Assembly (NCBI RefSeq): GCF_009363075.1
Contig: NZ_CP045293.1
Coordinates: 5,367,501 to 5,431,500 of the forward strand
Reading direction: 5' to 3'
DNA from: Paenibacillus guangzhouensis
GTDB taxonomy: Bacteria > Bacillota > Bacilli > Paenibacillales > Paenibacillaceae
DNA: 64,000 nt
A model generated the notes under the pieces. That model was not told the DNA's origin, ran no database searches, and worked only from the letters and a program-made list of their open reading frames with translations. Position numbers and translations under genes: made by a program. Numbering within the stretch: position 1 is the stretch's first letter; each line of letters opens with the position of its first letter. Below are positions 21,534 to 30,312 of the stretch, in pieces.

Positions 21534-22028
21534 ATGGACACGATGACGTTAGAACAAATGCAGTGGATGATAATGGGTGTAATGGTTTTACTGATGGTCG
21601 TCTTATTGATCATGTTCATCGCACAAGCGGTGAAGCTGAAGAAATTGAGACGCAAGTACGATCTCATGATGGAAGGCACAGGCGTAAATGATCTTGAGAA
21701 TATCATCATCGAGATGAAAGAACATATTTATGCATTACGAGAAGAACAGAGTGAGCATACGAAGCAAGTAAGTGGAATTCATCAGCAAATGAAGAAGATG
21801 AAATCTAACGTAGGATTTCTACGATATAATCCTTTTCAAGGGAATGGCAGCGATCTCAGCTTCTCCTTAGCCATTGTAAATGATGAGCAGGATGGTATCG
21901 TTCTCAGTGCCCTTCATAGTCGTGAGAACACATATGTGTATGCCAAGCCGGTGGAGCAAGGCGAATCGAAATATCCTTTATCTCCGGAAGAGATGGAGGC
22001 ACTTAATCTCGCCCAGCGTAAGAATTGA
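21534..22028 (+). CDS. DUF4446 family membrane-anchored protein
   Basis: 164 residues. One N-terminal membrane segment (about 12-34) is followed by a basic stretch, a coiled-coil-like region and a small globular C-terminal domain (GSDLSFSLAIVNDEQDG, LSALHSRENTYVYAKPV) typical of DUF4446. Function unknown. The final 26 bp overlap the 3' end of the convergent yyaC gene. Confidence 0.85.
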   Translation: MDTMTLEQMQWMIMGVMVLLMVVLLIMFIAQAVKLKKLRRKYDLMMEGTGVNDLENIIIEMKEHIYALREEQSEHTKQVSGIHQQMKKMKSNVGFLRYNPFQGNGSDLSFSLAIVNDEQDGIVLSALHSRENTYVYAKPVEQGESKYPLSPEEMEALNLAQRKN

Positions 22029-22608
22029 GCCGATGATGCCATTGTTTGATGGCCATATATAAGCTGTTCGCTATAATATCCGACAGCTTCATGACGAGGC
22101 TTAGACGGGTATTCTGTAGGACAAAGTATTCCATAAAGCCGCCAACGTTGACGATCCCTGTGATATGCATATCGCCAACAGGCGGCAATTGTTTGTGTAC
22201 GCCTGCACCAGGTCGGACCGGTCCAGAAGCAACTTGAATATTCCCGACGCTGGTCGTCTGGCCGAGGCATGCATCAATGCCGATAATGAACGGATTCTTG
22301 ACAGAGGATTCGATGTACTGTAATGTATCGCTTAAATTCACGGCATGAACCGGATGATCCAGTGTTCCATAAATCTCGAATAGAGGGCTGTTGAATTTCG
22401 AGAGAGCGGTTCCGACGAGAGGTCCTAGACAGTCGCCTGTAGATCGATCCGTACCTACACAAACGACCGTAATCGTACTCTCAGCAGGAATGGGGGTCAG
22501 GAAATCTACTATTCTGTTCGTGACGGCTGCATGAATGTGAGATTCGGTATGCGCGATTTTGAGAGAAGGTAGTTCTTTGATCCGGCTAGAATACAGGGAA
22601 AAGGACAT
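22003..22608 (-). CDS. yyaC: Spore protease YyaC (DUF1256)
   Basis: A 201-residue DUF1256 protein related to the germination protease GPR fold (CVGTDRSTGDCLGPLVGT, GIDACLG). Bacillus has yyaC at the same place near spo0J and it is a sporulation-associated protein. The ATG has GGAGG about 10 bases upstream. It points towards the origin against its neighbours and overlaps the preceding gene tail to tail. Supports a spore-forming host. Confidence 0.9.
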   Translation of the reverse strand: MSFSLYSSRIKELPSLKIAHTESHIHAAVTNRIVDFLTPIPAESTITVVCVGTDRSTGDCLGPLVGTALSKFNSPLFEIYGTLDHPVHAVNLSDTLQYIESSVKNPFIIGIDACLGQTTSVGNIQVASGPVRPGAGVHKQLPPVGDMHITGIVNVGGFMEYFVLQNTRLSLVMKLSDIIANSLYMAIKQWHHRLNSYAGRD

Positions 22609-22718
22609 ATGGGATTAACCTCCGTCTATGATTTGTATTCCTAGTATATGGATGGAAGAGCGGATTTATACTTCGAAGTGTAGAAGAATCCATTCTATAG
22701 AGAGAGTGAGGCAGAATC

Positions 22719-22970
22719 ATGGGGACATGGATGCTGATTGCATTTGATTCGACCCAACAGGCATTGCGAACGGAGATGCTCTTGGAGTTCTTAGATATCG
22801 AGATCGATATATGTCCAACACCGAAGGAGATTACGGCAGGATGTGCATTATCGATTCATTTTCCAGCACAAGAGGTTGAATTGGTGAAGAAAACGATCAG
22901 AGATGAGCAGGTAGAGATCCGGGGGATTTTTAGACAGCAAGAGCATGAATATGTATTCGTAGATATGTAG
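22719..22970 (+). CDS. DUF3343 family small protein
   Basis: 83 residues matching the DUF3343 pattern (WMLIAFDSTQQALRTEMLL near the start, then PTPKEITAGCALSI). The conserved cysteine after TAG suggests a sulfur- or selenium-carrier-type role proposed for the family; this is not proven. ATG with a GAGAGTGAGG ribosome site. Confidence 0.8.
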   Translation: MGTWMLIAFDSTQQALRTEMLLEFLDIEIDICPTPKEITAGCALSIHFPAQEVELVKKTIRDEQVEIRGIFRQQEHEYVFVDM

Positions 22971-22994
22971 TACAATGGGATAGGGAGTGGTGTA

Positions 22995-23909
22995 GTGGCT
23001 TATTATGCGCTTGCCGAAGAGACAGGAGAAATCATTGAACAGAATTTGAACTGGTTCCAGAAGAAGATCTGGGGACCCGTGACGAACCCCGAACTGTGGG
23101 AAAATATGATGTGGGAGATTATTAAAGTCCTCCTTATCATTATCGTATGCCGTGTATTGATTCGTGTTCTTCATAAGGCAATTAACCATCTGATTATTAA
23201 GAAGGGCGACACTCGATTGCAGTTCACACCAAGACGGATGATTACGATCGGGAAATTGCTTAAAAATGTCACGACATATGTTATTAACTTCGTGATGATC
23301 CTTATGGTCATTAGTGAGTGGAATATTGTAGATTTAAGACCGGTGTTAGCAGGGGCCGGGGTGCTCGGGCTTGCGATTGGGTTCGGGGCACAGAGTCTTG
23401 TCAAAGATATCATTACAGGGTTTTTCATTATTTTCGAGGATCAATTCGCTGTCGGTGACGTGATCGAAGTGAATAAGAATCGGGGGACTGTTGAAGTCAT
23501 TGGTCTACGCTCGACACGCATTCAGAGCTGGACGGGAGAAGTGTTCATTATCCCGAACGGAATGATCAATGAGGTGACGAACTTCTCCTTACACAATTCC
23601 GTAGCTTTTATCGATATATCCGTTGCCTATGAAGAAAATGTGGATGAGGCCATGGAAATTATGAAGAAGGCGATGCCGGAACTGAAGGAACGTAATCTCG
23701 ATATCGTAAAAGTTCCCGAGGTGCTCGGTGTACAAATGATGAGCGCATCAGATGTAAAGATTCGGATCATTGCGGAATGTAAGCCATATACACAAGCTGG
23801 TGTAGCACGATTTATTAATATAGAAATGAAGCGGCTGCTTGATGCGCATGGCATTGAGATTCCATATCCGCGGATGGTGACGTATCACCGATCAGAGAGG
23901 GAGGGATAG
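22995..23909 (+). CDS. MscS-family mechanosensitive ion channel
   Basis: 304 residues with three predicted membrane segments (about 38-57, 95-115 and 118-140). The pore-lining helix has the Gly/Ala pattern GAGVLGLAIGFGAQSLVKD. The beta domain (VGDVIEVNKNRGTVEVIGLRSTRI) and the C-terminal alpha/beta domain follow. Family role: opens on membrane tension during hypo-osmotic shock. GTG start. Probably co-transcribed with the preceding DUF3343 and following DUF951 genes. Confidence 0.93.
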   Translation: MAYYALAEETGEIIEQNLNWFQKKIWGPVTNPELWENMMWEIIKVLLIIIVCRVLIRVLHKAINHLIIKKGDTRLQFTPRRMITIGKLLKNVTTYVINFVMILMVISEWNIVDLRPVLAGAGVLGLAIGFGAQSLVKDIITGFFIIFEDQFAVGDVIEVNKNRGTVEVIGLRSTRIQSWTGEVFIIPNGMINEVTNFSLHNSVAFIDISVAYEENVDEAMEIMKKAMPELKERNLDIVKVPEVLGVQMMSASDVKIRIIAECKPYTQAGVARFINIEMKRLLDAHGIEIPYPRMVTYHRSEREG

Positions 23910-23912
23910 GAC

Positions 23913-24128
23913 GTGGAACGCAAACAATTCGAACTATGGGATGTCGTACAGATGAAGAAACCGCATCCTTGCGGAACCAATGAAATGGAGATTATTCGGA
24001 TGGGAATGGATATCCGGGTTAAATGTGTCGGTTGTCAGCACAGTGTTCTCATCCCAAGACAGAAATTCGAGAAGAATATGAAGAAGGTGCTTCGCAATAC
24101 GAAGCAGATCACACCGCCCACAGAATAA
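23913..24128 (+). CDS. DUF951 family protein
   Basis: A 71-residue DUF951 protein (DVVQMKKPHPCGTNEMEI, then VKCVGCQHSVLIPR). The cysteines suggest a small zinc-ribbon-like fold. It commonly follows the MscS gene in Firmicutes, and its function is unknown. GTG start 3 bp after the MscS stop. Confidence 0.9.
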   Translation: MERKQFELWDVVQMKKPHPCGTNEMEIIRMGMDIRVKCVGCQHSVLIPRQKFEKNMKKVLRNTKQITPPTE

Positions 24129-24145
24129 TTTTTGGGACAATCCTG

Positions 24146-24174
24146 TTGCAGAATGTCAAAAAGTGTGATAGAAT
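24146..24174 (+). promoter_or_regulatory. Promoter of tRNA-Ser
   Basis: TTGCAG (24146-24151) and TAGAAT (24169-24174) with a 17-bp spacer. Transcription would start just before the tRNA 5' end. Confidence 0.6.
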
Positions 24175-24186
24175 TAATTTTGCTGC

Positions 24187-24277
24187 GGAAAGGTACCCAA
24201 GAGGCCCAAGGGGGCTGACTCGAAATCAGCTAGGCGTCGCAAGGCGTGCGTGGGTTCGAATCCCACTCTTTCCGCCA
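24187..24277 (+). tRNA. tRNA-Ser (anticodon CGA)
   Basis: A 91-nt cloverleaf. The acceptor arm pairs 24187-24193 with 24267-24273. The anticodon stem is 24214-24218 with 24226-24230, and the loop has CGA at 24221-24223. There is a long variable arm as expected for serine. The T arm is 24249-24266, the discriminator is G and CCA is encoded. It reads UCG codons. Confidence 0.95.
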
Positions 24278-24295
24278 CCTTCATATGATAAATTC

Positions 24296-24324
24296 AACCT
24301 CTCTATTCATTAGAGAGGTTTTTT
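24296..24324 (+). terminator. Terminator after tRNA-Ser
   Basis: Perfect 10-bp arms (24296-24305 and 24311-24320), 5-nt loop, then T residues. Confidence 0.85.
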
Positions 24325-24499
24325 GTTGCGTTTATCACAGATTCGTGTCCAAGAAACAACACATTCCAAGACTTTAACGGGTATTTATGTTGTTTCTTTT
24401 TGTTTTATCCAAAAATGTTATGTGATTGAGAGGAACTATTTCCCTGAAAACGCGTACATACAGGTACAACACATCCAAAGGACAAGAGGAGAGGTTTCA

Positions 24500-25756
24500 A
24501 TGCTAAGCAAAACGACGGTTGTACCTAAAGTTAAGCAGCTTCAGTTCCAAGACTGGGAGTATGGGTTATTTCTTCACTTCGGTCTACGGACATTCTATGA
24601 GGGGTATGTGGATTTCGATGAAAGACCGATGACGCCAGAAGTTTTTATGCCGACAAATCTAGATTGTGAGCAGTGGATCCGCAATGCGAAGGAGTCGGGG
24701 ATGGAATATGCCGTCCTGACAGCGAAACATCATGATGGATTCTCGAACTGGCCATCCAAATATACGAAGTTCTCTGTTGCGTATTCACCGTGGAAAAATG
24801 GGCAAGGGGATGTCGTACGCGAGTTCGTCGAGGCATGCCGTAAAAATGATGTTAAGCCAGGACTTTATTATTCTCCGTTCGATGGTTCAGCTGATTTCTA
24901 CACGCAGGACGCGAAGGCCTATGATGATTATTTCGTGAACCAGATCACGGAGCTGCTCGGCGATTATGGCGATATCGATATTCTATGGTTCGATGGCTGC
25001 GGGTCGGAAGGGCATGAATATGATTGGCCGCGCATTATCCGTGAAATTCGCCGTCTACAGCCGAACATTCTTATCTTCAATATCGGGGATCCTGATTTCC
25101 GCTGGATTGGGAACGAAGACGGCATTGCGCCAATACCAACGTGGAATGTGACCGACGCCATTGAATGGTCGATTCTCTCAGAAGGGGAAGATGAGCTTAG
25201 CGGCCAGCACTGGCTGCCAGCAGAATGTGACGTACAGCTGCGGTCAACCTGGTTCTATAGTGATCAGAATGAAGATACATTGAAATCCCTCGATGAACTA
25301 ATGGGACTCTATTATCATTCCGTGGGCCGGGGAACGAATTTGCTGTTAAATATCGGACCGGACCGTGAAGGGTTACTGCCAGCCATCGATGTCGAGAGAG
25401 TGCAGCAGATGGGGGCAGAGATTCGCCGCCGATTCGGGCAGCCTATTGCGGACACCTCGACATTCGTAGAAGAGAAGCCAGGGAAATGGGTATATCAGAC
25501 GGACAAGCCGCACTTGATTGATCATGTCGTATTGCAGGAGAACCTGGAGCAAGGGGAGCGGGTCCGCAGATTTACTGTCACGGTTATCTCTAAGAAGACA
25601 CATAAGCCTGTCCAGGTATATGAAGGCATCAATATGGGACATAAAGCGATTATCCGAATTCCTGCCGTCTATATTCGCGGTGTGATCATCGAGGTGACGG
25701 AGAGCGAAGGAACGCCTATTTTACGAGAAGCCTCACTACATTATACCGGAGCATAA
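24500..25756 (+). CDS. Alpha-L-fucosidase family (GH29) glycosidase
   Basis: A 418-residue glycoside hydrolase. It has the family N-terminal WEYGLFLHFGLRTF, then TAKHHDGFSNWPSK, and the presumed nucleophile aspartate in DILWFDG at about residue 165. The C-terminal part is a beta-sandwich. There is no signal peptide, so it probably acts in the cytosol on imported fuco-oligosaccharides. I chose the ATG at 24500 with AGAGGAGAGG upstream; the longer in-frame reading begins inside the tRNA terminator. No sugar transporter or regulator is adjacent. Confidence 0.88.
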   Translation: MLSKTTVVPKVKQLQFQDWEYGLFLHFGLRTFYEGYVDFDERPMTPEVFMPTNLDCEQWIRNAKESGMEYAVLTAKHHDGFSNWPSKYTKFSVAYSPWKNGQGDVVREFVEACRKNDVKPGLYYSPFDGSADFYTQDAKAYDDYFVNQITELLGDYGDIDILWFDGCGSEGHEYDWPRIIREIRRLQPNILIFNIGDPDFRWIGNEDGIAPIPTWNVTDAIEWSILSEGEDELSGQHWLPAECDVQLRSTWFYSDQNEDTLKSLDELMGLYYHSVGRGTNLLLNIGPDREGLLPAIDVERVQQMGAEIRRRFGQPIADTSTFVEEKPGKWVYQTDKPHLIDHVVLQENLEQGERVRRFTVTVISKKTHKPVQVYEGINMGHKAIIRIPAVYIRGVIIEVTESEGTPILREASLHYTGA

Positions 25757-25760
25757 TAAA

Positions 25761-25791
25761 AGAGCCACCGCATGAAAATTGCGGTGGCTCT
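25761..25791. terminator. Bidirectional terminator between GH29 and HAD genes
   Basis: Perfect 12-bp arms (25761-25772 and 25780-25791). A-rich flank on the left and a short T-rich flank on the right, between two convergent genes. Confidence 0.75.
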
Positions 25792-25798
25792 AATCTTG

Positions 25799-26464
25799 TT
25801 AAGAACGAATGAGGTGTAAAAGTTCATCGAAGGAAGTAATGATGGCGTCAGCGCCTTCTAATTCGCCGGACTTGCGGAAGCCTGCATAGTCGCAGCCAAT
25901 GGCTGTGATCTGATTTTTTTTGCCGGCTTCAATATCCGATGAACGATCTCCGACCATCCATGCCGTAGGGACTTGATGGTTCTCTAGGAGGATCCGAATG
26001 AGGTCTACCTTCGTTGCGGTCTGGAATTCCCCTGCGCTATATAAACGCTCAAATAAGTGATCAATACCCATATGACGCGTAACGTCCTTCACGTAGCCTT
26101 CCAGCCCATTGCTGCCGACGAATAGGCGAATCCCTTGGTCTCTGAGCGCCTGAAGCGTCTCAGCCACGCCAGGGTATAGTTTTCCTTGACCACGCTCCAT
26201 TAATGCGTTCTCATATTCGTGCATTAGCTCATTCGCACGTTCTCTTACTTCCAAGGAAGCTTTCGGCATGAGCCGTTCCCATATATGTTCAAGGAGCATG
26301 CCGAGGCAGCCAAGAATATCTTGATCGGCCGGTACGTCTCCATGGTATAGATTCTCCTCACGAAGCTTGGCGTATGTAAGATGGAATGCTTCAATTACGA
26401 TTGTCTCTGTCTGAAATAACGTACCGTCGAGGTCAAAAATCATTGCTGCAGGTTTCTGTAACAT
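25799..26464 (-). CDS. HAD-superfamily phosphatase
   Basis: 221 residues with all HAD motifs: I (DLDGTLFQTE, nucleophile Asp), II (VGSNG), the motif III lysine region (TKVDLI), and IV (GDRSSDIEAGK). The helical cap between motifs I and II is the phosphoglycolate phosphatase/PpaX type. The substrate cannot be told from sequence. ATG with GGAGGAGA upstream. Convergent with the fucosidase gene. Confidence 0.88.
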   Translation of the reverse strand: MLQKPAAMIFDLDGTLFQTETIVIEAFHLTYAKLREENLYHGDVPADQDILGCLGMLLEHIWERLMPKASLEVRERANELMHEYENALMERGQGKLYPGVAETLQALRDQGIRLFVGSNGLEGYVKDVTRHMGIDHLFERLYSAGEFQTATKVDLIRILLENHQVPTAWMVGDRSSDIEAGKKNQITAIGCDYAGFRKSGELEGADAIITSFDELLHLIRS

Positions 26465-26750
26465 TTCTGTCTCCTCCGTTATCTAGGTTTTCTATTTTCC
26501 TATAGTCATAACATAATTGAAACGGAAGTACAACTTAGGCGGGGCACGACTTTGTGATGTCAAGCATAAAGAAGTTAAGAAATTTTCATCATTTTTTAAT
26601 AATAAAGAGGAATGTGTTGCGCGGCGTAGGGTTAACCAAACGGTGGTACATCATGGAATCGCGTTATATGTTACAGTAAGCGTGTGGTTAACGACAGAGC
26701 TTAAAAGTTTACAAAAATAAAACATTGTGCAGACGATGAGGAGGAATAAC

Positions 26751-27335
26751 ATGAAAAATCCAACGAACAAACGTATTCATAAAACAGCGGTTGCTATGAT
26801 GCTTAGTCTTTCGATTACTTTGTCGGCGGGGCTAATCATTCCAGCTCCATCCGCACAAGCAGCTCCGACGACGAACAGTTACACGGTTGCAATGGCAGTT
26901 ATGAACACAGGCGAGAAGTTTCTAGGTGTCCCTTATAAATTTAGTGCTGAGGCTGGAAGAACGGATCAATTTGATTGCTCGTCTTTTACGCAATATGTAT
27001 TTAAGAAGAACGGGATTGATCTTCCGAGATCTTCGCGTGAACAAGCGACAGTAGGTACGCGCGTAGCGAAGAGTGACCTTCGTGCTGGGGATTTGGTATT
27101 CTCGGATACGAATCATGACGGCATCATTAATCACGTAAGTATTTATATGGGTGACGGCCGATTGCTTCACACGTATCGTGTAGGTATTGGTGTGGCGATT
27201 TCCAATTTTGAAGGCAGCACATGGGATAAGACCTTCGTGACGGCGCGCCGTGTGATTCCAGACAATACGAACTTGACTTATGATAATAATAATTCTGACA
27301 ATAACAACGGAAATTGGGACAATCAAGCGGAATAG
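26751..27335 (+). CDS. Secreted NlpC/P60 cell-wall peptidase
   Basis: 194 residues. A signal peptide of about 38 residues ends at PSAQAAPT. The NlpC/P60 domain has the catalytic cysteine in FDCSSFTQYVF and a histidine in NHVSIYMG; the third polar residue probably lies in LLHTYR. Expected reaction: cleavage of D-gamma-glutamyl-diaminopimelate bonds in peptidoglycan stems. The C-terminal tail is Asn/Asp-rich (DNNNSDNNNGN). The ATG at 26751 follows GAGGAGGAA. The 286 bp upstream hold no gene. Confidence 0.9.
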   Translation: MKNPTNKRIHKTAVAMMLSLSITLSAGLIIPAPSAQAAPTTNSYTVAMAVMNTGEKFLGVPYKFSAEAGRTDQFDCSSFTQYVFKKNGIDLPRSSREQATVGTRVAKSDLRAGDLVFSDTNHDGIINHVSIYMGDGRLLHTYRVGIGVAISNFEGSTWDKTFVTARRVIPDNTNLTYDNNNSDNNNGNWDNQAE

Positions 27336-27424
27336 GTAATTCCTACGGTGAAGAAACGAACCGCCCTGTATTCACATGATGAGTGCAGGGCTTTATTTTT
27401 GTTTTGTAAAAGAAGAACAAATGT

Positions 27425-27475
27425 TTGACATTTGCAAACTTAAACAAATATTATATATAGACCGATTGTTATAAT
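27425..27475 (+). promoter_or_regulatory. Promoter and LmrA-type operator of the TetR-exporter pair
   Basis: TTGACA (27425-27430) and TATTAT (27449-27454), 18 bp apart. The -10 is followed by ATATAGACCGAT and a TATAAT-like half (27453-27475), which resembles the LmrA/YxaF operator (TATAGACC...TATA) known from Bacillus subtilis. Operator assignment rests on remembered consensus, so it is moderate. Confidence 0.5.
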
Positions 27476-27499
27476 TCTGATCGAGGAGAAGGGGTTTTG

Positions 27500-28081
27500 A
27501 TGCGGGTAAAACCAAAAACGCGTGATCATATTGTCGAGATTGCGACTCGCTTATTTTTCGTGCAAGGATATCATGCGACAGGGCTGAACCAAATTATTCA
27601 GGAAAGCCAAGCGCCCAAAGGTTCGCTCTATTATTATTTTCCGAACGGAAAAGAGGAGCTGGCTCAGGTATGCATTGAACAGCAGCGGAAGCATACAGCA
27701 GAGATTCTGCGGAGCAACTTCACAGCGTCGAATGATTTTGTTACGGGTGTACAGGCATTTTTCTTAGGCCTTGTACAGGAAATTGAACGGCAGCAATTCC
27801 AAGGCGTTCCGCCAAGCTGCTTCTGGAATGCTGTAGAGACATCTTGTATTAGCAATCGATTGCGGGAAGCCTGTCAGGATACATTCGATATGTGGAAATC
27901 AATCATGGTGGAACGTCTCCTGAAGGAAGGACATGAAGAGAAGCGGGCGGAATCGATTGCTATGGGGGTTTTCTCATTGCTCGAGGGTTCTTTTGTCCTG
28001 GCATTGACGTACCGGGACGCGAATCCGCTCATTAATGCGTCGAATCTGATTCCACTGCTGTTGATAAGCGAGAGCAATTAA
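27500..28081 (+). CDS. TetR-family regulator, LmrA/YxaF-like
   Basis: 193 residues. The N-terminal TetR helix-turn-helix has ATRLFFVQGYHATGLNQII and PKGSLYYYFPNGKEEL. The C-terminal ligand domain has GVPPSCFWNAVETS and is of the LmrA/QacR-like type. Directly upstream of a DHA2 exporter in the same direction, as in Bacillus lmrAB. Likely represses itself and the exporter until a lincosamide-like drug binds. ATG at 27500 with GAGGAGAAGG. Confidence 0.87.
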   Translation: MRVKPKTRDHIVEIATRLFFVQGYHATGLNQIIQESQAPKGSLYYYFPNGKEELAQVCIEQQRKHTAEILRSNFTASNDFVTGVQAFFLGLVQEIERQQFQGVPPSCFWNAVETSCISNRLREACQDTFDMWKSIMVERLLKEGHEEKRAESIAMGVFSLLEGSFVLALTYRDANPLINASNLIPLLLISESN

Positions 28082-28117
28082 GAAGGATTAGACAGAAAAG
28101 ATTTGGGGGATAGGAAT

Positions 28118-29584
28118 ATGGAAGCTGCTATGCAAGCTACAACACAAACGGAAGGAAAATCATATAAGGTCATGCCGATTATGATCTCACTCTTGATTAG
28201 TGGATTCGTCGGCATGTTCAGTGAGACGGCGCTGAATATCGCACTCAGTCAGTTGATGGAGATTCTACACATCACGCCAGCGACGGCGCAATGGCTCACG
28301 ACCGGATTCCTGCTGACGCTAGGTATTCTCGTGCCAGTATCCGGTTTATTACTTCAATGGTTTACGACAAGGCAGTTATTTGTTGCATCATTATCATTCT
28401 CCATCGCAGGGACGCTGGTTGCGGCGCTTGCTGGGAATTTTGAAGTACTGCTCATTGCGCGCGTACTTCAGGCGGTAGGGACAGCGCTGCTGCTGCCGCT
28501 AATGTTTAATACGATTTTGGTGATATTCCCGCCAGAGAAGCGGGGCGCAGCGATGGGGGTTATTGGCCTTGTGATCATGTTCGCACCGGCAGTGGGACCA
28601 ACGGCAGCGGGGTTAATTATTGAACATTTGACTTGGAACTGGATCTTCTGGATCTCTCTGCCGTTCCTTGTCATCGGGCTCTTGTTCGGGATTGCCTATA
28701 TGCAGAATGTCTCGACCGTTACGAAGCCTAAGATCGATATTCTCTCGATTATTTTATCGACGATTGGATTTGGCGGCATTGTATTCGGGTTCAGTAAAGC
28801 GGGTGAGGAAGGGTGGAGCAATCCGATCGTGCTTATAACGATTGGCGCTGGTATTGCGGCGCTCATCTTATTCTCGATCCGCCAGTTAACGATGAAGAAG
28901 CCGATGATGGATTTAAGGGTGTTCAAATATCCGATGTTCGTGGTCGGTACGTTAATGGTCTTAATCTGCATGATGATCATTCTTTCTACCGTGCTGATTT
29001 TACCGCTCTATATGCAAAATGGGATGGGGCTTTCGGCGTTCACGGCCGGTATTGCCTTATTGCCCGGCGGTATTCTTAATGGATTAATGTCGCCTGTCAT
29101 GGGCAAGCTGTTCGATAAGTACGGACCCAGATGGCTAGTTATTCCAGGTCTAATCATTGCAGGTGTCTGCTTGTGGTTCTTCACAAGTCTTACGACAACA
29201 TCTGCGATCGCACTTATTATCGTACTGCATTCATGTCTGTTCATTGGTATTTCGATGGTGTTCATGCCGGCGCAGACGAATGGTCTGAATCAATTGCCGC
29301 CATCGATGTATCCGGACGGAACAGCCGTTATGAATACATTGCAGCAAGTCGCAGGGGCAATTGGTACGGCGGTTGCTGTCAGTATACTGTCGCACGGCAC
29401 TAGCGACTACCTGAAGACATCTGCGAATCCTCAGGATCCGATGGAGATAGTGAAGGGGATGACTATGGGGGCGCAGCACTCGTTCCTATTCGGATTAATT
29501 ATTGCGGTTGTAGGACTGGTTCTAGCCTTCTTCATCCGCCGCGTACATGTAGAGAAACAAGAGATGAAGGTATCTATGCATTAA
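28118..29584 (+). CDS. DHA2-type multidrug MFS exporter, LmrB-like
   Basis: 488 residues with 14 predicted membrane segments, the DHA2 (EmrB/QacA) layout. Motif A-like FDKYGPRW lies in the middle, and the early QWLTTGFLLTLGILVPVSG pattern is typical. It exports drugs by proton exchange. The ATG at 28118 follows GGGGGATAGGA. It lies 36 bp after the TetR gene, so the two form one operon. Confidence 0.88.
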   Translation: MEAAMQATTQTEGKSYKVMPIMISLLISGFVGMFSETALNIALSQLMEILHITPATAQWLTTGFLLTLGILVPVSGLLLQWFTTRQLFVASLSFSIAGTLVAALAGNFEVLLIARVLQAVGTALLLPLMFNTILVIFPPEKRGAAMGVIGLVIMFAPAVGPTAAGLIIEHLTWNWIFWISLPFLVIGLLFGIAYMQNVSTVTKPKIDILSIILSTIGFGGIVFGFSKAGEEGWSNPIVLITIGAGIAALILFSIRQLTMKKPMMDLRVFKYPMFVVGTLMVLICMMIILSTVLILPLYMQNGMGLSAFTAGIALLPGGILNGLMSPVMGKLFDKYGPRWLVIPGLIIAGVCLWFFTSLTTTSAIALIIVLHSCLFIGISMVFMPAQTNGLNQLPPSMYPDGTAVMNTLQQVAGAIGTAVAVSILSHGTSDYLKTSANPQDPMEIVKGMTMGAQHSFLFGLIIAVVGLVLAFFIRRVHVEKQEMKVSMH

Positions 29585-29600
29585 TCTCTGTTAGAAACCA

Positions 29601-29628
29601 AAAAGGACCTTTTTAAGGGTCCTTTTCT
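29601..29628 (+). terminator. Terminator after the exporter gene
   Basis: Arms 29601-29609 and 29618-29626 (AAAAGGACC with GGTCCTTTT) and a T-ending arm. A very similar hairpin recurs at 30219-30243. Confidence 0.8.
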
Positions 29629-29718
29629 GGTATCGGTGGTCAGTTAGTTGGAACTCTTGTGATACATCATCATTGTTAGCTTGTTCGACGGATTGCTGTG
29701 AAGCAATTCATCTCTAGG

Positions 29719-29857
29719 GTGTTACAGACGGTAGCCTGCGGCACATCCACTCGCTTTCTATGCTGAGTAACTACAGATATCCTTCTTCGTGTTCATGTTC
29801 AACTGAATTGTTCAATGGAACCACACCTCGCTTGCACCGACAAGAGTTATTATGGAC
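29719..29857. repeat. 138-bp direct repeat, copy 1
   Basis: Nearly identical to 30313-30450, with offset 594 bp, a few substitutions near both ends and one 1-nt indel near the 3' end. Each copy follows a GGACC/GGTCC hairpin. The reading frames are not conserved across the indel, so it is probably non-coding. Confidence 0.9.
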
Positions 29858-29928
29858 ATTGGCCAGAAATATATGCATTCACTTTTTATTTTTTTTGAAT
29901 CGGTGGAAAATGGGGAGTAGTGAGAGGA

Positions 29929-30210
29929 ATACTTGCTAAAAAGCATCTATTTGGTGGAAATGTGATCTGAAAATACGAAATAACTGCTAAAAAGCAGTTA
30001 ATTTGGAGAAAAAGTGGGCGTGCTCACAAAATAACTGCAAAAAGGCAGTTAATTCGGAGAAAAAGTAGGCCAACCTCGCAAAATAACTGCAAAAAAGCAG
30101 CAAATTAGCTGGAAAGTCGCTCGAGAATACGAAATAACTGCTAAAAAGCATTTAATAGCCGGAATAAGGTTTGAAACTGAAAAATAACTGCTAAAAAGCA
30201 TTTATTTCTC
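29929..30210. repeat. Array of six hairpin repeats with ~51-bp period
   Basis: Units start at 29929, 29980, 30031, 30083, 30134 and 30184. The core ATAACTGCTAAAAAGCAGTT contains a small inverted repeat (AACTGC with GCAGTT). The cores are separated by about 28 bp of partly similar DNA. Lies between the two 138-bp repeats. Confidence 0.92.
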
Positions 30211-30218
30211 GATACGCC

Positions 30219-30243
30219 AAAAAGGACCCTTGCGGGTCCTTTA
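30219..30243 (+). terminator. GGACCC hairpin before repeat copy 2
   Basis: Inverted repeat AAAGGACCC with GGGTCCTTT and a 3-nt loop, a near copy of the exporter terminator. No gene ends just upstream, so it was probably duplicated along with the neighbouring repeat. Confidence 0.6.
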
Positions 30244-30312
30244 TCTGGTTGCCGGTACGATAGTCGATTTTAGAATACAGAGAATCACTACATCATGTTA
30301 AGCATGTACCAT

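Noticed and set aside
24323-24499. N-terminal extension of the fucosidase
   Set aside because: The extra 59 residues begin at the tRNA terminator, and a strong ribosome site favours the ATG at 24500.
26517-26720. 67-codon ORF before the NlpC/P60 gene
   Set aside because: TTG start without a ribosome site; the DNA looks like promoter region with short GTTAAC repeats.
29929-30210. The evenly spaced repeats could be a CRISPR array
   Set aside because: The cores vary between units, the intervening DNA is partly similar rather than unique, and no cas genes are nearby.
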